DNA of 64,000 nucleotides from Chalciporus piperatus (GCA_038093975.1 JBBPTG010000103.1:25204-89203), one strand, 5' to 3'; positions 13,393 through 26,531 are shown, counted from the first letter of the stretch. Numbers and translations are program-made. The notes: generated by a model not told the origin, from the sequence alone.

Positions 13393-16300
13393 ATGCCTCG
13401 TCGCACCTCGACCCGCGCTGTCACCTTGTCTGCCACCTCTGAGCCCGTCCCTCCCCATCCATCAGAGACGCCTTACGACTCCAACATCCTTCAGCTCCGT
13501 CGTCATTGGAAATGGGCTGCCTTCTCTCAGTTCTTCTTTACGTTCAGCTCCCTCTTCTCATTCAATGACGTTACTCTCGGCGTACGTTCAATCTCGCGTC
13601 AAATCACTCTTCTCTCTCACCTTCTCTTCATTTCCCCCCCTAGGATGTTGAAAACGACTTGGTTCACTCAACAAACCGGGTTCTACCCCGTATCATGCAG
13701 CGCTTGCTCATAATTCTGACCCAGGATCGCAAAATAACGTACGCTTTCTTTCATTGTGGCTCGAATTTCACAGTCACTGCCTTATCTAGCATCGACAACT
13801 GGCAGAATGCATTGCGACGTCAATACCAGAGAAGGGACCCTGAGGCCAGTCCTATTGGTCTTCCGTCTCGTCCTCAAGGCTTCACAATCGAATCCTCTCG
13901 CGCATCGACTGCACCTCCAATTCACTCCGGCCCCCCTTCCGAAGTGCCACCCGATGAACCAAAGCGAGAGGACGAGTCGCTGGAACCCGATCAATTCGTT
14001 GCCCATTCCCCAGAGAGCGTAGCCCATGTTGAAGATCCAGGGCAAAATTTCAGTACCAAGGTCGAGGATCAGGAGGCTGCCCAAGATACATTCGAGGAGC
14101 CGGAGAAACAGGTCGACTGGTTAGATCTCCCGATGCTCACGAGGCTCGAATCGTTGCATACGTTGGCAGAATGGCAGTTCCAGAATCCTAACAGACTTCG
14201 CCAGCAGATGAAATCTGACGATGAACTGGCTTTGTGGGTGCGTACAGGCACAAGGGCATTGCGTCTTCTCTTTTTGACAAGTTTCCGTTTTTGCGAAACA
14301 CAGCGAATAGAACCTATCGGGTATGATGTTAAGCGAAATGCGTACTGGTTTATCGGTGGTAAGTTCTTGTGCCTCCGATCACAGACATTTTAATAATAAT
14401 TTCATGGGCAGGCGACCGCCTGTGGATTCAGCGAGAACCGCCTCGAGTAAGTCTGAAGCGGAAACGGAAACCTGGTGGGGGAGGGACCTCCCGAAACAAA
14501 ACGAAAGAGCAAATCCAATTACCCACCACCAAACGTCAGCGCATCGATTCAGAGCCGAAGGCCGTCGAACATCCATCGAGGCGCTCAAGTTCTCGCAAGG
14601 TGGTACAATCCCAGTCTTCTCCAGGTGATGCTGGAGAAGGTCGTGCCGCAAAAATGAGGGCAAACCAGAGACTCGACGCCCAAGCTAAGGACCTTGCCGA
14701 GTTTAAGCGTCAAATGGCAGGCTCGCAGACTCGCGCAGTAGCCACTCGGACCCGCAGACCCACGGGGACAAGAGTCAGCGCACGACTATGGGGAGCCCAA
14801 GTCGAAGAGGATGAATGGCAAGAGGTTCCCGATGAATGGCTGGCTGCGAGCGATATTCACAAGAGCAAAAACAAGGAAGCACCACCTGGTCCCTCGACAG
14901 CTGGAAGGAAGATGAAGACAGGCTTGGAGAGCGATGATAGCTCGATTAGTGAGCTCACCGAGCTCAGCGACGACGAGGATGACAAGCCGGGGTCGGACCC
15001 GGAGGAGATCGGTGACGAGGGGGACCCAAAGGCAACGTCATCTCAACCAGAGGGCACACCGCTCCTTCCTGATGACTTTATTGAATGGGAAACGGTCAAT
15101 CATGTTCCACTATGGATGGGCAGTAACTGATTGCCCTGTTCCAACAGATATGCGTTACTCTAGAGGAATGGGAAAGTATAGGCGAACGGTTTGCAAAGGC
15201 ATCTCATTACTCGGAGAAGGCGCTCCATAAAGTGTTATCACAAAACATTGTGCCAATCGTTACCGCCGAACTCAGGGTATTTCTCTCTGGCTTGGACCAC
15301 CCATTCCTTTATCTTATCACCTTCCAGGAAATTGAGAAGAAACGGCGCCTGGACGAAGCCGTCGTGCATCGCAAGCGTTCCACCAGGATTGCTCTGAAGG
15401 AAACTGAGAAGGAAGAGGAGCGTGCAGTGATGAGGAAACGTGCGGAAGAGGAGGAGAAAATGAGCCGAGCGCGCAGGCTAGAAGCTCGTCAACAAAGGGA
15501 ACAAGCGGACCGACTTAAGAGAGAGACTGCACGAGAACAGCGGAGGAAGGAGCGTGAGCTCAGAGAGCAGCAAGAGCCTGAGGCACGAGAGGCAGCGTCT
15601 GAGTTCGTCTGTGGCCTATTTTACCGTCGATCTCCTAACTTTCCATGTAGACCTCACGTTTCTATTGAAGTTGGCGAGGGAGAGCCCTACTCCAAACCAC
15701 CATCTGTCGGAGACAAGGGTTCAGTCATTCTGAATGCTGCCCCAGCGAATGGAACGGGAAGTGGGTCTCGCAGTCCAGTGGAGAACTGGGAGCTTGATTG
15801 CGAGATTTGTGGGCGAAAAGGTATCAACCAGGTGAGAAGCCTTTTGGGAACTTTTATCCCGCCACTTACACCTGCAAGGATGACGGTGTTCCTCTCTTGT
15901 GCTGTGGTGTTTGCTCAAAGTGGCAGCATATCGTGTGCTATGACAAGCAAGATGCGATGGCGGGTCGTCCCAAGCGTAATTGGGATGCCGAGGACTTTAT
16001 TTGTCGACAATGTCGACTGATAAGCGCGAAGGCATTATCACCCAGCAGCCCTGCAGGTTTCCTTTACCCTCCAGGCACTCAGGCCTACTACGGTCAGCCA
16101 TCCAATCATCCCAGAACGTACCCAAACAGCGGTTACTACCCGTATGATCATCAGTCCGACGTCCGGACGTCCGCTCCTTCCGCTCCTTCCGCCTCATTGC
16201 CTTCGTCTCATTCCTACACGTCACGCTCGCGGTCGGGAGGCGTTACATTTGCGCATTACCAGCCTCAGCAAGGCGGTTTCTCGACTTCCCGACCGACCTG

Positions 16301-16705
16301 CTCTGTGCAGGACCCGCAGCAGCATCAGCCTGCGCGTTATGCAGTTACACCTCACTCAGTGCCCGCCGGGGTAGCTTCGTATCCATCCACCTTCCGTGTG
16401 AGTGCGCTGCCAACGTCTACACTGCATGTCCTAAATGTTTTCTCCAGACACAGGCTATCGCACAGACACCTCCAGTTCATCCTCACGAACAGTGGCCCTC
16501 ATCGTCGTACCCACGCACTAGCAACCCGTACCCGATGAATGGTGCACCCCCACTTCATGCACAAGGAGTTCAGCCATACTATAACGGACACGCTACTAAT
16601 GGTGCTGCCCATATGTCGTATTCTCACATGCGAGGGACCAATAGCCAAGCTGTGGGACAGTACGCTGGGCTCCAACATATTACATCTTACCAGCATAATA
16701 AATAG
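13393..16705 (+). CDS. DDT-domain and PHD-finger chromatin protein
   Basis: Probable nuclear chromatin-remodelling factor of the RSF1/CECR2/BPTF-like class. It starts MPRRTSTRAV and carries a DDT domain (HWKWAAFSQFFFTFSSLFSFN to IMQRLLIILTQDRK, about residues 35-95, split by an intron). A WHIM/WSD-like block follows: RIEPIGYDVKRNAYWFIGGDRLW (about 14306-14425). Next come a KR-rich acidic linker and a long Glu/Arg coiled region (about 15330-15600). A PHD finger reads CEICGRKG...LLCCGVCSKWQHIVCYD...FICRQC (about 15800-16010), with C4HC3 ligands visible. The tail is Tyr/Pro/Gln-rich and ends SYQHNK at 16705. Several short introns. No Snf2 ATPase is present, so it would act as an accessory subunit. 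Confidence 0.85.
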
Positions 16706-16855
16706 CGGTTCTCGCCGCCGTCCGTATTCTTTACCTGATTTATTGTTGCTCTTACCCTTCCTGGGTTATGACCAGGGCCAGTGGATGATATACGGACAAC
16801 ATGTTATACTGCTATACAATGTAGAACACTGAGGTAATACAGAGCATGGATGATA

Positions 16856-17770
16856 TTATCGAATTGTTTCATACAGCTTAAATGCCGGAGAGCTGAACGG
16901 GAATGGATCGTCATCTGCGACGTAGTCCCTGTGATTTTGATTTTGATTAGGTACGGATTGACAGCTGGGTAGAAGAAAAGTACGCACTCCATGGGCCCAA
17001 GGATCCTCAATCCACGGATATGTGTGTCTTTACCACTCATGTGGTTCGCTACGACGATGATTTGGAGCACGTAGGCATGCACTGGCTTGCTAGAACAGCA
17101 ATGCGAGTTAAACAGGGCCGTCCACATGTCGAGAAGAATTACTAAGTAGTGCCGTCTTCATCGAGCTCTGATGAGACGTCAAAGGTAATCCAACCATCGG
17201 GTTTATCGAGCGTAGCAACTCGAACATCTTGGAGATCGCTTGGACCAGTCCCAGCGCGAATCGCCAAGGTCGATGGGGTGTATGAATCATCTTGCGGCCA
17301 ACTGAGATATATGCTGATTTTCTGAGAGATCGCACATCAAGTCTTTCGCGCTAGCAACATGGAAAATGGGCTCAAACCAACCTGAATTGAGACTTTGCGA
17401 GGGAATTCAATGGTGATAAAGTGAGGTTGAGGACCGTCAGAGCTAGGACGGTGAGCTGGTCATGATCGAGGAAAGAGAAAGTACTCACTGCCAGAAAGTA
17501 TCTGGATCACCATCCCTCAAGCACTCTGCACCGAAACCAAACTTGTAGGAGGAGACGGACCACTTGGCAATTCGACCAATGTCTGGCCAGGGAAGGATCG
17601 GTGGGAGTCGACCTAGGATTTTTTCAGATTGGACGACGTATTTCGAGTGGCAAGCGATGGTGCAAACTTTGGTGCATCATGGGCAGATTATCCTTGGGCA
17701 TGTGGGCTACTACAGATGGTGCGGGATTGGTGGCATTTTGTCCGTCGTTGGGCGTGCCCGGCGCTGACAT
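16856..17770 (-). CDS. DOC1: Anaphase-promoting complex subunit 10 (DOC domain)
   Basis: APC10/Doc1 helps the APC/C ubiquitin ligase bind D-box substrates. The model begins MSAPGTPNDGQNA at 17770; a 61-nt intron after ...MMHQ joins to RLPPILPWPDIGRIAKWSVSSYKFG. It continues AECLRDGDPDTFWQ, then QPHFITIEF, ISIYLSWPQDDSYTPS, DLQDVRVATLD, AYVLQIIVVANHMSGKDTHIRGLRILGP. These are the DOC-domain beta-jellyroll blocks in order. A final intron with donor GTGCGT inside the ATGGAG codons leads to DYVADDDPFPFSSPAFKLYETIR, stop at 16856. The C-terminal IR dipeptide matches the known Ile-Arg tail that docks on APC/C TPR subunits. Confidence 0.93.
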
Positions 17771-18042
17771 GGCGGAAAGCAGCAAGGACCGTTGCGACTC
17801 TAAGTGATCAATCAACCCCTCTGACCTGTATGCTCTTGGGATGTATTCTACCAGTCGTTTAGCAGAGTATCTCTCAGACAAGCGGCGAACTGAATCGTGG
17901 AGTCGAACCCATGTCTGGTCAACTGGTTGGGACAAAGCGAGCGTTCGAGATTAGGAATCGGAGCTAATCAGACTTGATTTCGAGTTACTATTTAGCATGC
18001 AAAACCACGTCGTCGATAACTTTTCTCTTACACTCGTGAGCT

Positions 18043-19566
18043 ATGGACGATCCATCATCTAGCACGACCTGGCCAAGACTGGCCCACCTTGATGACTACC
18101 CTCGCTATGGAAGGCAGATGATCCTAGACAACTTCGGTCTCCAAGGTTCCGTTCACGCTTCTAAGTTGGTTTTCTGGGTATTCCAGCTTTATCTTCAGGT
18201 CAAATCAAATTGCAGAGTGCAGCAGTCGCAGTGGTTGGTGCAGGGGGCCTTGGATGCCCAGCACTACAGTACCTTGCCGCTGTCGGTGTTGGCAAGTTCA
18301 CCTCGTCGACCTCCGTATCATTGCTATAATTGTCATCGAAACCAGGTCGAATAGCTATCATCGACCATGATAAAGTCGAGCTTTCTAATATACAGAGACA
18401 AGTCCTCCATAACGAGGAAACCATCGGCATGTTCAAAGCGCTCTCGGCAGCAACAGCTATCAAAAAGTACGTGATTTGAGATTTTGCCTGTGCCGACGTG
18501 TAATGGGTCAAAAGGATCAACTCGACTATCCGGGTTGAACCCGTTATCGAAGCAATATATTCATCAAACGCCATGACACTTTTACAACCATACGATATCA
18601 TTCTTGATTGCACAGACAATGTTCCGACCAGATATCTCTTGTCTGACACCGCTGTCCGACTCGGGAGGCCTTTGATCAGCGGCGCTGCCCAGAAGTATGA
18701 AGGTCAGCTCTGTGTCTACAACCTCGGCGAATCAGGACCTTGTTATCGCTGCATATTCCCAAAGTCCCCAGCTGCGGAGATGACTGGGAGTTGTGAAGAG
18801 TTGGGCATACTTGGGGCTGTCACTGGCATCATCGGTGTCATGCAAGCACTAGAGACCATCAAGATTCTCGTCGGTTTGCACGGTATGTGAGGTCCACTTT
18901 GATTCATGCTCTCTTGAGCGAAACAACTATAGATGGTACGGCGTCCCTTTTACTATTCTCTGCCATATCGATACCACCATTCCGCACCATCAAGCTTCGA
19001 GCAAAAAAGCCCACCTGTATTGCTTGTGGACCAGAAGGACAACGGATGGGCGCTGTTAACGAGATTGATTACGTCGCGTTCTGTGGGGGTGCCCGTCCTG
19101 ACTGGCAAACAAGGGGTTTAGTCTCCGGTAACCCAGGTGATCGTATAACTGTCCAAGTAATAGATTCAGTTTTATGCCACAAGAAACAAGTCTCAACTGC
19201 TTGCAGGAGTTACGAATAAAACTGGATGCGCAGGAACAATGTACGCTGCTCGACGTCCGTCCTGGAACAGAATTTGGGATCTGCCATTTACCAGGGTCAC
19301 ATAGTGAGACGAGTCGTATTATTTGCTGTGTCAAAGCTCACAAACCTGGTTCAGGCATCCCACTGCTACAGCTGCTCGCAGATCCTACTAGATACCTACC
19401 ATCCGATATCACCTCAAAGATTGTTGTATTGTGTCGACTGGGAAATGATTCGCAGATAGCAGCAGAGGCCCTTCGAGAGTCCAACCCCTTACTCGAGGTC
19501 AAGGACGTCATTGGAGGACTACGGGCATGGGCAAAAAATGTGGATCCGCAATTTCCAGTATATTGA
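18043..19566 (+). CDS. UBA4: Uba4/MOCS3: E1-like adenylyltransferase with rhodanese domain
   Basis: Activates the ubiquitin-like Urm1 (tRNA thiolation, urmylation) and can serve molybdopterin synthase sulfur transfer. N-terminus [13 protein letters not shown]; the MoeB/E1-like domain has [29 protein letters not shown] (nucleotide loop), [26 protein letters not shown], and the zinc pairs CYRC (about 18745) and CIAC (about 19020). The E1-like cysteine lies in [16 protein letters not shown]. The C-terminal rhodanese domain has [18 protein letters not shown] and the active-site loop [10 protein letters not shown] (about 19430), ending FPVY. All catalytic positions are present. About six short introns. 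Confidence 0.95.
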
Positions 19567-19753
19567 GAGATGATACAAATGACGGATGGTTGTAGAAGTA
19601 CATGCGTGTTGGTAGGAATAGAAACAGAGATACATGTATGCTCGTGTGATGCACCTTGTTTCGAAGGGACAGCCATGGAGGATAGAGTGGCCATCTTACT
19701 TCTCTAGAAAAGGTCCCTGAGTTGAACCGTTGTTAATGGTGACCAGAATAGGT

Positions 19754-20684
19754 TTACTCACTTAATCCGGTCTTAAACCACTTAGGGATTTTCTTCTGCA
19801 CCGGTTCTGAAATCGTCGATGCTGCGCTTGATGACGGCTCTGGCTTTAGGTTTGCTTCTGCTCCTTCGAGAATGGGTGGCTTAGGCAACTCAATGGCTTG
19901 CGCCATCATAGATGACAACAAAGGCGCGGGCACATCGCTCCCTAGATTCGATCTCAGCATGCTTAGCTCATTTGTGTAAAACAGGGAGACGAACGATTAA
20001 GACTTTCATCCTCAAATCTAAGTAATAGCACTGAGGAAGGTGCTAACTGGAGCTCGGCTAGACTCATATCTCTGACCTTTGGATCAGAGACTTTGAGATC
20101 TCGCTTGGGTGGAGACTGGTCTGGAAGGAAGAGGCATCAGTAAGCGTTCAAGGGTGGATGGTTTTACAAACATAGTATGAATTTGATCGGTTTCACATCA
20201 TCCCGAAGTGAGGAGCGAACAAAGGCATAGACGGAACGAATTTTATCTGTTGAGGGGAACGTCTTCTCTAGCTGGGTACGATCCGTGAATCTGATGCGAA
20301 TTGTTGTCTTCGCATGAAGGTGAGCCCAACGAACTTGCCAACGAAGAAAAGCTACTGACGTTTGGCCACCTGTCTCTCTTGGCTTTCTCTGATGCTTCCC
20401 TAGTGGCGCGTAGCTGCAAAGGAGTATTCACCAGTGCCTGTGTGCGCGCACTGAGAGTGGCTTGTGCGACCTTCAGATCGGCAGTGGTGGGGATGAAGTA
20501 TGACTCAGGCAACTCTCCTACTTCATACCAGTGGGATGAGTGCACAAAAACACAATCCAGGATGCGCAGACGCACACGAAGGGCCATTGGAAGATGATGG
20601 CGGTTTGTATACTTTGAAATCAGATGATTCAACAGTCGAGGGTGCTCCATTCCCAGGAGTTGGGAGTTGAGGGGTATCAGACAT
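19754..20684 (-). CDS. UBX-domain protein (TUG/Ubx4-like), probable Cdc48 cofactor
   Basis: UBX domains bind the AAA ATPase Cdc48/p97. Start chosen at MSDTPQLPTPGNGAP (20684). The middle reads ELPESYFIPTTADLKVAQATLSARTQALVN and REASEKAKRDRWPN. The UBX fold begins IRIRFTDRTQLEKTFPSTDKIRSVYAFVRSSLRDD (about 20300-20190) and ends with QLAPSSVLLLRFED. The tail is Glu/Pro-rich with PKWFKTGLSE and a stop at 19754. The C-terminal layout (PTT-motif linker, then UBX, then LKVSD and PKW-type tail) matches fungal TUG/Ubx4 proteins. The N-terminal ubiquitin-like domains of animal TUG are absent. A GTGAGT just before the stop might be a donor, so the last few residues are uncertain. Confidence 0.85.
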
Positions 20685-21233
20685 TGAAATGGATTTGTTC
20701 AGTGTACAAGCTAAGATGCAACTTATCAACGGATAATGCTACGGCGGAACACCGCACGAACTGGCGTTCTCGAAATGTGGGATCCAAAAAATGCGGTGAT
20801 GATACAGCAACACTGCGAAAAAAAAGAATGTCAGTGATCAGAACACATGAAATCCACAAGTAAAAAAGATAGTTCAGGAAAAGAATGATAGTTGTCTCAG
20901 TCCACCGGCCTCAGGGTGCGCCGGCAAGCGCACCTTTTGGTACAAAGCCAGTGAATCGAACGCAAATTACATGAGTACATCATTTATAAAAGATAGGTGT
21001 GAGGAAAATTCATGGATAGTACTTACCACTGAGTGCGATGAAGATGGTATAAGGAGTGCAGAGAAAGGTCGGGTTGTTTGCTGGTGTTTTGTACGTCGCC
21101 ATTTCCTGACAATTAATTTTGCTAATCACAAAATAATATTTCCTGAAATTGTGAACGCAGACACTTGCACCCGATCGACTCGGATCGAGGATATAAATGA
21201 CGTGCACTTCTTTCACCGACGCTTGGATCTGAC
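20685..21233. other. Divergent promoter region
   Basis: Lies between the UBX gene and the PITH gene. It is AT-rich and holds only a motif-free plus-strand frame that runs into the PITH start in another frame. No repeat or RNA gene recognised. Confidence 0.5.
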
Positions 21234-22159
21234 ATGCCTCACGACCACGACCATCATCACAACGAAAGTTGCGGCCACGAAAGCCACGATCATGATCACG
21301 ATCATGACCAAGGAGACGTCGGTCCCAACGACAACCTCTTCCCTTACATCGACCGCCCCCACGTCGTTGCCTTGAATGCGACTGGATCTGGTCCCAGCGT
21401 TATCAAGCCATGGCATTTGCGCATGAACGAGGAAGTTGTACGTACGGGGGAAACCCACTCATACGCGTCAACTAACGTCGATCGTACAGTACCTGGAATC
21501 TGATGCAGACGAGCAATTGTAAGGCACCTTCAACTTGAACCCAACGCCTGCTGCTCAATGTTACTCCCTCATTGAGAATCATTCGCGTGCCATTTACCGG
21601 TTCCGTTAAATTACGTTCTCTCCTCTTGAAAGCAGGTCCAGGTGATCAGACTCCACAGAAAATCGCTTTGGTATGTGATCTCACTCAAATGGTATTGGCA
21701 ATCATACGCATACATGCACCGCAAAGTTTGCCGATGACCCAAGCTTGGACTTTGAAGATGTGTCGGACAAGACTCCAACGCAGGAGTTTGAAGTTCCTGT
21801 GGGGCGAGAAGTTGCCGAATATGCTGTCAGGTAAATCTTTTCTTACATTTCTGGAACTTTCCTGAGATGCTACCAACACGGATGCTTATAGGGCTACAAA
21901 ATTCAATAACGTGTCCTGCGTAACCCTGTTCATCCCCTCCAACCAAGGGGCTGAAACGACGAGAATATACTACGTTGGATTTCTTGGACACTGGACTGAG
22001 GTATGGAACGTCACAGTATAGATAGTACAGGAAGAGCTCTAATATTTGCCCTAGCGTAAAAGTAATCCGATCATAACGGTATACGAAGCGCAAGCCAATT
22101 TGGCTGACCATCAGAAGATTCAAGGGATGGAGGGCAGTTTCAGCACGCATCAAACATAA
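21234..22159 (+). CDS. PITH-domain protein (PITHD1-like)
   Basis: The PITH domain is named for its proteasome-interacting role in thioredoxin-like protein 1. N-terminus MPHDHDHHHNESCGHESHDH is strikingly His/Asp-rich and could bind metal. The PITH domain follows: LFPYIDRPHVVALNA, IKPWHLRMNEE, (I)IRVPFTGSVKLRSLLLKAGPGDQTP, LDFEDVSDKTPTQEFEVP, ATKFNNVSCVTLFIPSNQG, IYYVGFLGHW, and ITVYEAQANLADHQKI. It ends SFSTHQT with TAA at 22157-22159. At least five small introns. Length about 210 aa agrees with PITHD1. The domain seems intact. Confidence 0.92.
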
Positions 22160-22301
22160 CATACCATACCATCGACTCGTAGTAGCATCCTGCAGCATAA
22201 GTGTAAAGTAACAAACCTGTCAAGTGTAACCCATAGTCAAGCAACATCCTTCCTCGAGCAGCACCCTTCGCCGAGGGTGAACCAAAGACTTGGCGATCAG
22301 C

Positions 22302-25232
22302 CTAATTCATTCCTTGGATTGATCCGTCTGCTGTGCGCTGCATGAAAGATTGCAACATTTCATAGTTCACTGCGCCACCGCTGCCACTCGGGCCACCGTT
22401 GTAAGCTCCATTGTTCATGGTTCCCAAGGCATTCGCCTGTAATATAGATGATCAGCACTAAAGGCGAACTCTCCAAAAGGATGCCTACATAGAAGCCTGC
22501 GGGGACATTGGCGGCTACCGTGCTATACGGGTTAGGGGTCATGGTCACTCCGAGCGAGCTCAAATCCTGACCAGCAGGTTGCTGGGTTTGTTGTGATTGC
22601 TGCTGCTGCTGCTGCTGTCGTCGCATTTGCTCACGGGCAAGCTGTATGAGAAATTGTTTTTGCTTAGCTGGTTCAAGACCTTGTAGCCGACTCATCATTA
22701 CTGGTGGTATGTTTATACCACCAAACGATAGAGGTTTCGGCTCGTTGGTAGAAGGTTGCGGCTCCAACGTGTTTCCGATTCCAGGGAGTTCCGGGAGGCC
22801 ATCAATGAAGAATGCACCCGCGAAACTAACACCCAGAGGAAAGATAAACAGAGTGCGGACGAATTTTCCCGATGGTTGCTGCCAGCCAGCATGGGCACAC
22901 TGTATTTGCATTGAGTGGGGAATCCACCAGACGGATAAAATGCACGCACGACACGGCGGTCAGCCATCAACTTGTTGAGCGCACGAAACCTCTGGTCGTT
23001 TGCGCCTGTGTCACCAACAGAGGGAATCGGTCTGAACTGCAACATGCGACTCCGAAATTGGTGTCGCGTGAGCCAAGCTTGGATCTCCGCATTGTCCTTC
23101 ACGGGGTGCTTGCAAGGAGTGAGAGAAATATTCGTGGGCCAGCCGTCCGTGTTACTGCAAGACTTTTCAGTTGATACCTTCGCGAAAGAAAAAACACAAC
23201 CTACATATCACCTGACACATTCGGAGGCACGAACCCAACCACTTGTAATTGCATCTCGCTCGTTTGACCATTGGGCTGAGGAAACGTCCACGAGAGTGTC
23301 CCTTGCCAAACAGGTGTAGGCTGGATGAGCGGGGTATTTGTGGTATTAGCGCTCGTTGCCTGATGAGCTGTTGTTGACGTTTGTGCAGATGGTCCCAAGT
23401 TTTGCGGCCTGATCCCTTTTTTGTCGATCAATTTTTGCATTTGGGCGGCAACATCGGGGGTCATCGGTGGACGTGGTTGTGCTTCACTGGAACCCGGCTG
23501 TGCGTTATTTACATTGCCACCACGGGACTGCCAGAAATTCGCCAAAACCTGCGCATCACTGATCTGGGGTCTGTGTTCGTCCGTCGTAGAACTCGCCGTT
23601 CCCTTCGCCAGATTAGCCGTGAGACTCTGCGTCGACGGACCTGCCACTGCCGAACTCTGAGAGTTTACTCCAGACGCTCCATTCTGCGCATCCTTCGGCA
23701 TTGACATCCTCTGATAGTGCTGCTTAAGGAGAAGTATAATCTGATCTCTGAGGAGAGTCTTCTGAGCTCTATCTTGTTGGAGTGCAGAAATGACAACTGC
23801 TTGGCCAGTGCTTTGAGCATTGGACATCTGCATTTCTATCATTGCAACTTCTTTCTCTAATCCCTTAAGCCGTTCCATCACCTGTCCAAACTTGAGTCCC
23901 GTTGGGAATACTACCTGCTCGAGGAGTGAGGGAGTGATAAGGGGGAGGGAGGGGGCAGCCGGTGGCACCTGAGTGAAAGGAGAGGCGGAGGTTGGGGCAG
24001 GGGCATGGGTAGGGGTAGGGGTAGTGGCAGTGGCGGCGGTTATAGGCTGGGACGCGGACGAGGTGGGGTAATTGGGATGGAGGGGAATCGAAGGTGGATT
24101 CTGGCCAGAAGTGGTGGTCTGACTGGAGGTGGGTGGTTGGGTGCGTTGGCTCGGTGGTGTACGTGCAACAGGGGCGGATCCTGAAGATGTCTTGGACATG
24201 GGCTCGACCTTGATTCGCTTTGGCTCTGGGCTTTGTTCAGAAGGCGGAGTGTCTGTCTGTCGTTTTGCGCCTTAGGCCGAATGAGCAAACCAACTGCTCC
24301 AAGGTATCAGGATTGCTTACCTGTCTTCTGGGGCGTCGGGAATCCGCAGAGTAGGAGGGTATGAGGTGCCTGCACACTAAACCAGGGGGACTGAGCTCCA
24401 GAACCTGCAACCTGCGGAAGGATTTCATTACTACGTTAACAGACAAACAAACCAGGACGAACCGATGTTTGAAGGTCCTGAAATTGGGGTAGCTTGCGAA
24501 GGCTAATCAGACTCAAGTTGACCTTTCTCTGTCAGGCAAAGATCCAGTTCCGCACTCCAACAGACGTAAGGAGTCCCCCACCTTTTTGAGTTCGTTTGGG
24601 ATAGAATCCCAACTCACAGAATCTAGGTGCTGCAGCGTGTTGCACAGAGGTCTTTGAGAATTGTCAGGCGGAGAGGCTGCTATGTGAAGGAGATGAAGGA
24701 TCAGTGATCGGTTCTCCTTCTGTGGCGATTGCGCTTGTGCATGGTTGGTGGCGGATGCCATGAGGATGTCGAATAGCTTTCATGGCCCTTGAGCGAGAAC
24801 AGTGTAGGCAAGGAAATGGCAACATACCTCGATAGCAGCCACGAATCCCTCCAAGGCAGACAACCCTCGACCATTTGCCGAGTTTACCTGCCCAATGCCA
24901 AGTTTCGAGGGTTCCTCACGAAGTTCCTTTGTGACCTGAGCAAGAGGTGCAAAGAATCTCTTTGAAAGAAGAGGCAATGGTCTTGTGTCGGCGGCACCAT
25001 ATGTTACGAACGCCAAACGGAACTATGGAGTGGACGGCGGTGAAGACCTGTCGCGAGGATATAGGCTAGACGCTCTTACTTGGTGGGTAGGGTGTAGCTC
25101 GGTCAGTCGCTTGAGGAGTGGATGTACATACTCGATCAGAACGCGAGACCATTCAGACGCAAGAATCAGGGAAGCTTCGGCGACACATGCCACAGCGACG
25201 AGGTCAGGGTTTGGTTCTGGTCCTGTTGACAT
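22302..25232 (-). CDS. MED25: Mediator subunit 25-like protein with von Willebrand A domain
   Basis: Probable Mediator tail subunit bridging activators to RNA polymerase II. Start MSTGPEPNPDLVAVACVAE (25232). The vWA-like domain covers about residues 10-210: VEASLILASEWSRVLIEYVHPLL, FRLAFVTYG, KELGIGQVNSANGRGLSALEGFVAAIE, RSLILHLLHIAASPP. A long Pro/Thr/Gln-rich linker follows (about 24190-23300). A second region reads WQGTLSWTFP, ITLTPCKHP-like text, WLTRHQFRSRMLQFRPIP and RVVRAFYPSGG (about 23110-22920), resembling the activator-interacting fold. The tail has PPVMMSRLQGLEPAKQKQFLIQLA with a Gln tract (about 22600) and ends GSIQGMN. The vWA identification is firm; MED25 rests on the domain order. 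Confidence 0.78.
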
Positions 25233-25586
25233 CGTCGGAGCCGTGTGCAAATGCGATCACTGCAGGGCTGCTAAATATACAAGTAGCACTGTGAAATTGT
25301 CGAGAGTTCACCGACACTCCACAGTCACTACTCAAGTTGTGTATACCATTGTCTACAGCCGCGATGTCTAGAGTGGCTCCGAGAATTACTGAGCGATCTA
25401 ACATTGGCTACAAAGTCCATGAAACTACATCCAGGTGAACCGTCAGAGTAATACGTGATAGGGTAGCTGTAAATTGGCTGTAAATAAAAACATAGACATG
25501 GGGCTCAGTAGAGCCAAAGTCCATCGACATCTAACCAGGATACGTGAGTCCATGCAGATACGTATGTGAATCCAAAACATGATCCG
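25233..25586. other. Spacer without recognised gene
   Basis: Holds the MED25 5' side and the 3' side of the secreted protein gene. Short frames only, no repeat recognised. Confidence 0.45.
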
Positions 25587-26255
25587 CTACACGACTAGCC
25601 ATGCACCACTCGCAAGGCCAGCAAGAGTGGTTGCCACGAGACAATACCACCCTGCTGGTATCGTTGTCGAGACGCGGTTAGCAGCATTGGCTTGTGCGGT
25701 ATTGGTCCCAATCATTGAGAGCCACTGAGAATAGTTAAGGATTGTACCGGTGGTTGTCGCTGCGGGCAGAATGGTCGCTGGGCCAGTGGGGGTGAAAATG
25801 CCCTGCAGTGTTACTGGGTCGCCGGCAGCGTTGGTGGTGGTATATATGTAAGGGGTTGGGCCGCCAGGTGGCTCTGGGGCTGGTTGACCTACTGGACCGA
25901 CTTGTGGGGCCGTTGTTGCGGTGGTCTGCAACAACGGCTTCGTGGTGGGCGTAGAGGATGTAAGAGAATTGGACAAAGTTGGGATCGAGGCCGAGCTAAC
26001 GAGTGTTTGGCTGGAGAACGATATAAGCTGCCCGCACCGGATTACCTGAGATGCGAGACTTACAGGATACGGGTAGTTGGGATTCCAGCGGCGTTTTGGG
26101 TGATGACCTCTACGACAGTAGCACCAGCACTGTGGGATATGAGTGATACGCGTCTGAAAGGCAGGTATGACCTACTTGTTAATGACAGTCTCTGTCTGAG
26201 CGTTGACCAGAGCGGCGAGCAGTAAGAGCGCCATCGAGCAATACAAGCTTTTCAT
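25587..26255 (-). CDS. Small secreted or GPI-anchored Ser/Thr-rich protein
   Basis: Starts MKSLYCSMALLLLAALVNAQ, a clear secretion signal with a likely cleavage after NA-Q (about residue 19). Spliced exons give TETVIN, AGATVVEVITQNAAGIPTTRIL and SIPTLSNSLTSSTPTTK, then a Thr/Pro/Gly-rich region with YIYTTTNAAGDPVT. The end, AGWYCLVATTLAGLASGAWLVV, is hydrophobic right to the stop, as in GPI-anchor signals. No catalytic domain. This is the usual make-up of basidiomycete cell-surface proteins of unknown role. About 190 aa, three introns. Confidence 0.75.
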
Positions 26256-26531
26256 CGTGGACGATGGCGGACACACTGAGGACGACCAAAGGACGACGGT
26301 GAGCAGGCGGATATCAACGATCTGCAGAAACTCGGCAGACTCGGCAGATAACCCTGGGAAAGGTCCAAATCTGTATTTATAAATATTTTCAGCAAGCAGC
26401 TTGCGCCATAATTTTTTTCGGAGATGATTGATCGATTTTGGTGTTCTCGTTCTCTGTCTCTTCCTTCTCCGATCATCATCCTCGTCACAAGGCAATTCTC
26501 CCTCTCGACCGTATCACTTGCAAAGAAGAAA

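Noticed and set aside
20971..21375. 134-aa plus frame with a Thr/Ile-rich end
   Set aside because: It overlaps the PITH start in another frame; the Thr runs come from reading the His/Asp repeat out of phase.
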